Positions 59,087 to 64,000 of a stretch of DNA of 64,000 bases are shown piece by piece; within the stretch, counting starts at the first letter, position 1; each line of letters begins with the position of its first letter. Source of the DNA: Nitrincola tibetensis (GTDB lineage Bacteria > Pseudomonadota > Gammaproteobacteria > Pseudomonadales > Balneatricaceae); NCBI RefSeq assembly GCF_003284585.1, contig NZ_QKRX01000005.1:186001-250000 (forward strand). The letters run 5' to 3'. The notes under the pieces were generated by a model, which saw only the letters and a program-made list of their open reading frames with translations, was not told where the DNA came from and did not search any database. A program made the translations under genes and the position numbers.

Positions 59087-60988
59087 ATGCAGCTTCAGCA
59101 CTGGATTCCTAAAAGTGTCAGCACACGCTTGATGCTCGCCTTTGCAACCGTTGCCTTGATGACGTTGTTGGCCGCGGGGTTTGCATCCCACAGCAATGGG
59201 CTTTTGCAACAGCGCTTGGAGCAGATTCGGGCGGATAGCATTGAAGTGCTCTATGCTTCCGCACGTTTGAATGAGCTCAGCCAACAACTCACAGCGCTGG
59301 TCCCTCGTTTAATCAGCGCCGACTCAAACTATGTGCGACAGCGCACACGAGAACAGTTGGATCGCGTCTTAGCTGAAATGCAGACCTGGGTTATCCACCT
59401 TCCAGATTACAACCGCTACTTCATCGAAATCAGTGATCAGATTCGTTACAGCATTGGCTTGATTCATCAAACCGTTGAAGAGCGCCATCGCCATGCCCAA
59501 TCGTCTGATCAGCAGCGTTTGCGTCTGTACCCCCTGTATGTCGAGCTGAATCAAGTGTTGGATCAACGCCCCTTATCGGAGTATTCAGAGGCATTTTTAT
59601 CCACACGCTTAAGTCTAAGCTATCTGTTTGCGCTGGCTGAAAAAGCACACACGGACAGTACATTCAAGGAACTGGACTACACGTTTTTGCGATTAGAAGC
59701 CTTAGTGGCAGAGATACAAGCCTTGCAACTTGATGACGACGACCTAGTGCAAGCCTTTGAAAACGCGCCTATCGACTCCTTGTTTTTACTGGTCTCACGT
59801 GAAGGGCCACTCTTTACAGAAAAAAACCGTGAATTAGACCTGCGCTATCAAGAAGAATTTTTGGTGAATAATAGCCAGCGACATATTCAGCAATTAGCAG
59901 CTCAAATCTCTCAGTACACCGAGAGAGTGAACCAGCGTGTTGATGATGAAATTGCAGAGGCTGGGTTGTCGGTCTCTAAAGCACGGGATGCAACTCTGAT
60001 GCTGTCGATGATTAGCTTACTGCTCGCAGCGAGTGTGTCTTGGTTTTACGTGAGGCGGAACATACTCGGCCGTTTAGTAAGGCTGCAATCCAATATGCAT
60101 TCCATTGCCAGCGGTGCATTGAATATCAACGTCATTCAAGAAGGGCGGGATGAAATCTCTGAAATGGCGAGGGATCTAAAAACCTTTCAAGAAGCGGCTG
60201 TTCAGACGGAAGCGATGCATCGTCAATTGGCTGCTGAAACACAAGAGCGGTTAGACACTGAAAAGCGTTTAAGGCTTGCACAGCAAGATCTGATTCAAGC
60301 CGGTAAACTGGCCGCGCTGGGGCAGTTAAGTGTGGCAATCACCCACGAAATTAACCAACCCCTTGCAGTGATGCGGAATCAGATTCATAGTGTTGGCCTG
60401 TGTTTGGACAAAGGCTTGTTAGATCAAGCCAAATCAGGGGTCGAACGCCTAACCCTCCAGTTGGAAAAAACAGCGGGTATTACGCGCCATTTGCGTGGAT
60501 TTGCGCGGAAAACCGATCAAAAACCCTATCCTATGCTACTGGCTCCAGTGATTGAAGCCGCAGTTGAATTGCTTAAATCAAAATCCAGTCACTGCCATCC
60601 TCAATTAACAGGCAATGCCGATGTTTGTGTTCTCGCTGAGCCGATTCGGCTTGAGCAGGTGATGGTGAACCTGATCATGAATGCCTTGGATGCCGTGCAA
60701 CAAGTCAGTGATCCCTCTGTGCGGGTCTCTTGGAAGGTCTGCCCTAACACTGAATGGGTCGAAATCCTTGTTGAAGACAACGGACCGGGTATAGAATCGG
60801 ATTGCAAAGAGCATATATTTGATCCTTACTTTACCACCAAGTCTCCCGGCAAGGGGTTAGGTCTAGGATTATCGATTAGCTACAATATCTTGCAAGACTT
60901 TGATGGACGCATCTCCTTGATGGACACGAGCGCGGGTGCGTGTTTTCAAATCATGATTCCAATGGCGTCCAACACGACACCTGTTTAG
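59087..60988 (+). CDS. Sensor histidine kinase with helical periplasmic domain
   Basis: 633 residues: transmembrane helix 1 (about 13-33), a large all-helical periplasmic region (about 35-305), transmembrane helix 2 (about 306-323), HAMP, coiled-coil, HisKA with the phospho-His in AITHEINQPLAVMRNQ (about His420), and HATPase with N (MVNLIMNALDAV), G1 (EDNGPGIESD) and G2 (GLGLGLSI) boxes. The catalytic part resembles DctB-class kinases; the helical sensor is more like TorS, whose kind can respond to a periplasmic binding protein. Partner of the next gene. Confidence 0.93.
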   Translation: MQLQHWIPKSVSTRLMLAFATVALMTLLAAGFASHSNGLLQQRLEQIRADSIEVLYASARLNELSQQLTALVPRLISADSNYVRQRTREQLDRVLAEMQTWVIHLPDYNRYFIEISDQIRYSIGLIHQTVEERHRHAQSSDQQRLRLYPLYVELNQVLDQRPLSEYSEAFLSTRLSLSYLFALAEKAHTDSTFKELDYTFLRLEALVAEIQALQLDDDDLVQAFENAPIDSLFLLVSREGPLFTEKNRELDLRYQEEFLVNNSQRHIQQLAAQISQYTERVNQRVDDEIAEAGLSVSKARDATLMLSMISLLLAASVSWFYVRRNILGRLVRLQSNMHSIASGALNINVIQEGRDEISEMARDLKTFQEAAVQTEAMHRQLAAETQERLDTEKRLRLAQQDLIQAGKLAALGQLSVAITHEINQPLAVMRNQIHSVGLCLDKGLLDQAKSGVERLTLQLEKTAGITRHLRGFARKTDQKPYPMLLAPVIEAAVELLKSKSSHCHPQLTGNADVCVLAEPIRLEQVMVNLIMNALDAVQQVSDPSVRVSWKVCPNTEWVEILVEDNGPGIESDCKEHIFDPYFTTKSPGKGLGLGLSISYNILQDFDGRISLMDTSAGACFQIMIPMASNTTPV

Positions 60989-61090
60989 CGCACTGCACAT
61001 GTTTGGCAAGATGGAGCGATTGATTAGACCCTCATTGCTATGACAAAAAGCCTTTATTAATGCGATATCAAAAACGATAAGAATCCGCCT

Positions 61091-62449
61091 ATGTCCCAAT
61101 TACCGATAATCTGTATTGTTGATGACGATTCCTCTGTTCTCGACAGTTTTGCCGAAATGCTGACCCTTGAAGGCTTTGAACCCCGATGCTTTAGTGGGCC
61201 ATCGCTACTCCTTACCTTTTTACAGCAAAATCCCAATGCCGTGGTACTCAGTGATGTGTGCATGCCGGACGTGGATGGCATGCAGCTGCTTGCACACCTG
61301 CAAAACCTCGATTCGGAATTACCAGTTGTATTAATGAGCGGCCATGGTGATATACCGATGGCCACTCAGGCGATGCGTGAAGGGGCGGTTGATTTTTTGG
61401 AGAAACCCGTATCGCCCTCGCTCTTGGTTGAACGATTACGCCAAGCGCAACGTCAGCGCAAATGGGTGCTTGCGCGTCGTGAGCAGCAGTTGTGCCAAGA
61501 CGATAAAGCCATCGTCGAGCGCCATGTCGTTGGCGAATCCCCCGGCATTAAACAACTGCACGAGCAAATTCTGGTGCTGGCCAATGCCGATGTAGACACC
61601 CTGATCTACGGTGAAACGGGCAGCGGGAAGGATGTCGTTGCTCGCGCACTGCACGATGCGAGTCAGCGTCGTCACCATCCGTTTATCGCGATCAACTGCG
61701 GTGCCATGCCCGAAAATCTCATCGAGAGTGAGCTGTTTGGCTACGAAGCTGGCGCCTTTACTGGAGCTAAACAGCGTCAAATCGGTAAAATCGAAGCGGC
61801 GTCGGGGGGCACTCTGTTTCTAGATGAAATCGAAACCATGCCGCTAACCGCGCAAATTCGTCTGTTGCGAGTGCTACAGGAGCGTAGTTTAGAGCGGCTT
61901 GGTAGCACGCAATCCGTCCAAGTGAACATTCGAGTGACAGCCGCGAGTAAAGATGATTTACAAAGGATCAGTGAAAAAGGACTGTTTCGTCTCGATTTAT
62001 ACTACCGCTTAAACGTAGCGAGTTTGAGGCTTCCTCCCTTAAGGGAGCGAGGCGACGATATCCTGATGCTGTTTCAGCATTATTGCCAACTTGCCGCCGA
62101 ACGTTTTCAAAAAGCCTGCCCACCAATACGCGCCCATCACCAAGAAAAGCTCTTGCACTATGCATGGCCAGGCAATGTCAGAGAGCTGCGAAACACAGCA
62201 GATCGCTTTGTATTGGGAATCGACGGGGATGGTTTTTCATTGAGTGATAAGTCAATTGCCATTGCCCCTCCTACCCTCGATGAGTTTGATCAGAAGCTTG
62301 AAGACTATGAGCGCAAGCTGATTGAAGACTCCTTAGCCGCCGCTGCGGGTCAAATAGGCAAAGCTGCCGAGCAGTTAAAAATGTCTCGTAAAACCCTGTA
62401 TCGAAAAATGAAAAAATTCCAGCTGGATAAGCAAATGTTTAGAGCTTAG
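61091..62449 (+). CDS. Sigma-54-dependent response regulator (DctD/NtrC type)
   Basis: 452 residues: receiver domain (1-125, phospho-acceptor Asp55 in VLSDVCMPDVDG), AAA+ domain with Walker A GETGSGKD (about 175), GAFTGA loop (about 221) for sigma-54 contact, and a C-terminal Fis-type helix-turn-helix. It activates RNA polymerase with sigma-54. A -24/-12 promoter and inverted repeats lie directly downstream, before phnD, making that transporter its likely target. Confidence 0.95.
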   Translation: MSQLPIICIVDDDSSVLDSFAEMLTLEGFEPRCFSGPSLLLTFLQQNPNAVVLSDVCMPDVDGMQLLAHLQNLDSELPVVLMSGHGDIPMATQAMREGAVDFLEKPVSPSLLVERLRQAQRQRKWVLARREQQLCQDDKAIVERHVVGESPGIKQLHEQILVLANADVDTLIYGETGSGKDVVARALHDASQRRHHPFIAINCGAMPENLIESELFGYEAGAFTGAKQRQIGKIEAASGGTLFLDEIETMPLTAQIRLLRVLQERSLERLGSTQSVQVNIRVTAASKDDLQRISEKGLFRLDLYYRLNVASLRLPPLRERGDDILMLFQHYCQLAAERFQKACPPIRAHHQEKLLHYAWPGNVRELRNTADRFVLGIDGDGFSLSDKSIAIAPPTLDEFDQKLEDYERKLIEDSLAAAAGQIGKAAEQLKMSRKTLYRKMKKFQLDKQMFRA

Positions 62450-62450
62450 G

Positions 62451-62521
62451 TGGGACACTCTTGTCCTAAAGCACAGAAAAACACCTTGTTGAATGGGGCG
62501 GATGTGTCCCATTTTCTTGAT
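62451..62521. promoter_or_regulatory. Candidate activator sites (UAS) upstream of phnD
   Basis: GGACA and TGTCC form a short palindrome at 62453-62466, and TGGGACAC (62451-62458) recurs inverted as GTGTCCCA (62514-62521). They lie 60-150 bases upstream of the -24/-12 promoter, where enhancer sites for a sigma-54 activator are expected. Confidence 0.5.
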
Positions 62522-62583
62522 AGACAAATAAGGTTTTTTCTTTACTTTAGCCTAACATAATGAAAAATATAGATTATTTTGTA

Positions 62584-62601
62584 TTGGTATCGCTTTTGCT
62601 T
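62584..62601 (+). promoter_or_regulatory. Sigma-54 (-24/-12) promoter of phnD
   Basis: TTGGTATCGCTTTTGCT has GG and GC separated by exactly 10 bases and matches TGGCAC-N5-TTGCW closely. About 78 bases before the phnD ATG. Confidence 0.7.
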
Positions 62602-62678
62602 TGTATTTACGTACCCGCACTGTATTCACCAATACAGCTGTTGGCTCACAATACAATAATAATTCGGAGATTCTTCAC

Positions 62679-63692
62679 ATGAGTTTACTCACCCTTGGTC
62701 GTCTCGGTATCACGACGTCACTGCTCGTTGCCTTATCTACCTCTACTGCGTTTGCAGCCGATTGTGGACATCGCGGTGCACTCGATGATCGTTTCTGCGA
62801 TGAGAACATGGACATGGTGGCCGACACCCCCAAAGACTCCAGCCGTTGGCGCAACCCTAGTACGCTGGTGTTCACCTATACCCCGGTTGAAGATCCTGCT
62901 GTTTACCAAGATGCATTTGCTGATTTCCAGCGCCACCTATCCGAAGCCACTGGCAAACGAGTGGTTTACTACAACGTTCACTCCAACTCAGCGCAAGTCG
63001 AGGCCATGCGCTCAGGTCGATTGCATATCGCTGGTTTTTCAACAGGACCAACGGGTTATGCTGTGAATCTTGCAGGTTATGTACCGATCGCAGTAAAAGG
63101 CTATGAGACTGAATTCCAAGGCTACAATCTGATCACCATCGTACGTGCCGACAGTGATATTCAAACGATGGAAGACCTCAAAGGTCGCACAGTGGCTCAT
63201 ACCGCCGTATCGTCCAACTCGGGTAACCTCGCCCCTAGAGCCTTGTTTCCTGCCTTAGGTGTTGTGCCGGATGAAGATTACAAAGTGGCGTATTCAGGAA
63301 AGCATGATCAATCCGTTATGGGCGTGTTGACCGGTGACTATGATGCTGCACCTGTTGCCTCCGATGTCTATGATCGCATGGTTGAAGCTGGCCGTGTTAA
63401 AGCCGATGATTTTAGAATCATCTACCGCAGTGCACGTTTTCCGACCTCTGCATTTGGTTATGCTCATGACTTGCATCCTGAGTTAGTGGAAAAAATCAAA
63501 GACGCCTTCGACTCTTACCGTTTCCCACCCGAAATGCAGGCTGATTTTGACGGCGCAGATCGCTTCTTCCCAATTACCTACAAAGACGACTGGGAAGTTG
63601 TGCGTGACATAGCACATGCCACAGGTACCGCTTATACAGAACGCGGCTTGCAACAACTGGCTGAGCGTGAAGCGGCCGCCGCGAAAAAGTAA
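62679..63692 (+). CDS. PhnD-family ABC transporter substrate-binding protein
   Basis: About 337 residues: signal peptide (1-26, cleavage after AFA), then a PhnD/TauA-like periplasmic binding fold with the ligand-loop-like VSSNSGNLAPRALFP and the SGKHDQSVMGVLTGDYDAA region typical of the phosphate/phosphite/phosphonate binding family. Three cysteines near the mature N-terminus (CGHRG, FCDEN) are unusual for PhnD. ATG at 62679 has CGGAGA upstream; longer in-frame starts are not family-like. Ligand unknown. Confidence 0.9.
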   Translation: MSLLTLGRLGITTSLLVALSTSTAFAADCGHRGALDDRFCDENMDMVADTPKDSSRWRNPSTLVFTYTPVEDPAVYQDAFADFQRHLSEATGKRVVYYNVHSNSAQVEAMRSGRLHIAGFSTGPTGYAVNLAGYVPIAVKGYETEFQGYNLITIVRADSDIQTMEDLKGRTVAHTAVSSNSGNLAPRALFPALGVVPDEDYKVAYSGKHDQSVMGVLTGDYDAAPVASDVYDRMVEAGRVKADDFRIIYRSARFPTSAFGYAHDLHPELVEKIKDAFDSYRFPPEMQADFDGADRFFPITYKDDWEVVRDIAHATGTAYTERGLQQLAEREAAAAKK

Positions 63693-63714
63693 CGTCCCAC
63701 TTTTTATCCTCTTT

Positions 63715-63750
63715 GAACTCAGGCCATCATTTTTGGATGGTCCTGGGTTC
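63715..63750 (+). terminator. Hairpin between phnD and phnC
   Basis: GAACTCAGG-CCATC pairs with GATGG-T-CCTGGGTTC, one bulge and a T-rich loop. It probably stabilises or partly terminates the phnD mRNA, giving more binding protein than ATPase. Confidence 0.6.
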
Positions 63751-63773
63751 GCTATGCCTATAAGGATTCTGCT

Positions 63774-64000
63774 ATGAGCCGTTTAGAAATACGTGACTTA
63801 AATCATGCCTATGTTTCAAATAAACCAATCTTAAAAAATATTAATATTGATATAAATGAAGCGGGTGTAATTGCGATTATCGGGCCATCGGGAACCGGAA
63901 AAAGTACGCTATTAAGATGCATTAACCGCCTGATCCAACCGACAGATGGCAGTATTATATTTAAAAATAAAGATGTCGCTAAAATAAAAGGCAAATCCTT
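63774..64000 (+). CDS. ABC transporter ATP-binding protein (PhnC-like), 3' end outside window
   Basis: 75 codons are visible. ATG at 63774 with AAGGA upstream; Walker A GPSGTGKST at about residues 41-49, followed by LLRCINRLIQPTDG, the PhnC-type continuation. The signature and Walker B regions are beyond the window. It should energise uptake of the PhnD-bound ligand. Confidence 0.9.
   Translation, partial: MSRLEIRDLNHAYVSNKPILKNINIDINEAGVIAIIGPSGTGKSTLLRCINRLIQPTDGSIIFKNKDVAKIKGKS

Overview
The window reads as one continuous chromosomal segment of a free-living, aerobic gammaproteobacterium. The gene order smpB / ratA-rnfH / bamE / fur / recN / grpE-dnaK-dnaJ-dapB, and further on ffh / rpsP-rimM-trmD-rplS / xerD-dsbC-hom-thrC-recJ, is the Pseudomonas/Oceanospirillales order. 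The tmRNA tag ANDDNYALAA, moderate base composition, many chemoreceptor and GGDEF genes, a sodium-coupled NSS transporter and a LeuDH-type dehydrogenase fit an Oceanospirillaceae-like organism such as Nitrincola or Marinobacterium. This placement is inference from synteny and protein character; no search was run.

Layout. 1-5.4 kb: a 5'-cut diguanylate cyclase, a PepSY protein, phhB, ccoG, a MocR-type regulator and an alkyltransferase-like DNA repair protein. 5.4-7.6 kb: two membrane/periplasmic proteins (DUF4105, DUF3422). 7.6-8.3 kb: a decayed stretch with a receiver-domain remnant. 8.3-11.2 kb: an orphan lipoprotein, a divergent cysteine hydrolase / GlxA-type regulator pair and a fasciclin protein. 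11.27-11.73 kb: what looks like the scar of a lost genomic island at the 3' end of ssrA, with a truncated TauE/SafE gene abutting the first codons of a P4-like integrase. 11.7-14.3 kb: ssrA and smpB flank a chemoreceptor gene. 14.5-24.2 kb: NSS transporter, ratA-rnfH, bamE, fur, recN and the heat-shock operon with two sigma-32-type promoters, then dapB. 24.2-32.1 kb: two Nudix hydrolases, a CNNM/CorC protein, a YpjD-like protein, ffh, a lytic transglycosylase and a second chemoreceptor. 32.3-36.9 kb: the EF-P modification set (epmA, efp, epmB) and a leucine-dehydrogenase-type enzyme. 37.0-46.9 kb: rpsP-rimM-trmD-rplS, an uncharacterised membrane-anchored protein, xerD, dsbC, hom, thrC, recJ. 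47-49.3 kb: ahpC-ahpF. 49.3-51.3 kb: a Fur-box operon carrying a 29-residue ORF, a fagA-like gene and fumC. 51.4-58.6 kb: glutaredoxin-like protein, coiled-coil protein, LysE exporter, Cache-GGDEF protein, nudF, yqiB, yqiA, parE. 58.6-64 kb: LEA-type lipoprotein, a sensor kinase, a sigma-54 response regulator, and a PhnD/PhnC-type ABC importer preceded by a -24/-12 promoter; the last gene runs off the window.

Working together: ssrA/smpB rescue stalled ribosomes; grpE/dnaK/dnaJ form the Hsp70 machine; efp/epmA/epmB make and beta-lysylate EF-P; hom/thrC and dapB serve aspartate-family amino acid synthesis; ahpC/ahpF remove peroxides, probably under OxyR; the Fur-box operon supplies an iron-free fumarase during iron starvation; and the kinase / sigma-54 regulator pair very probably switches on the PhnD/PhnC importer, whose ligand is unknown. 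The least conventional parts are the ssrA scar, the Fur-operon small ORF and the sigma-54-linked PhnD transporter.
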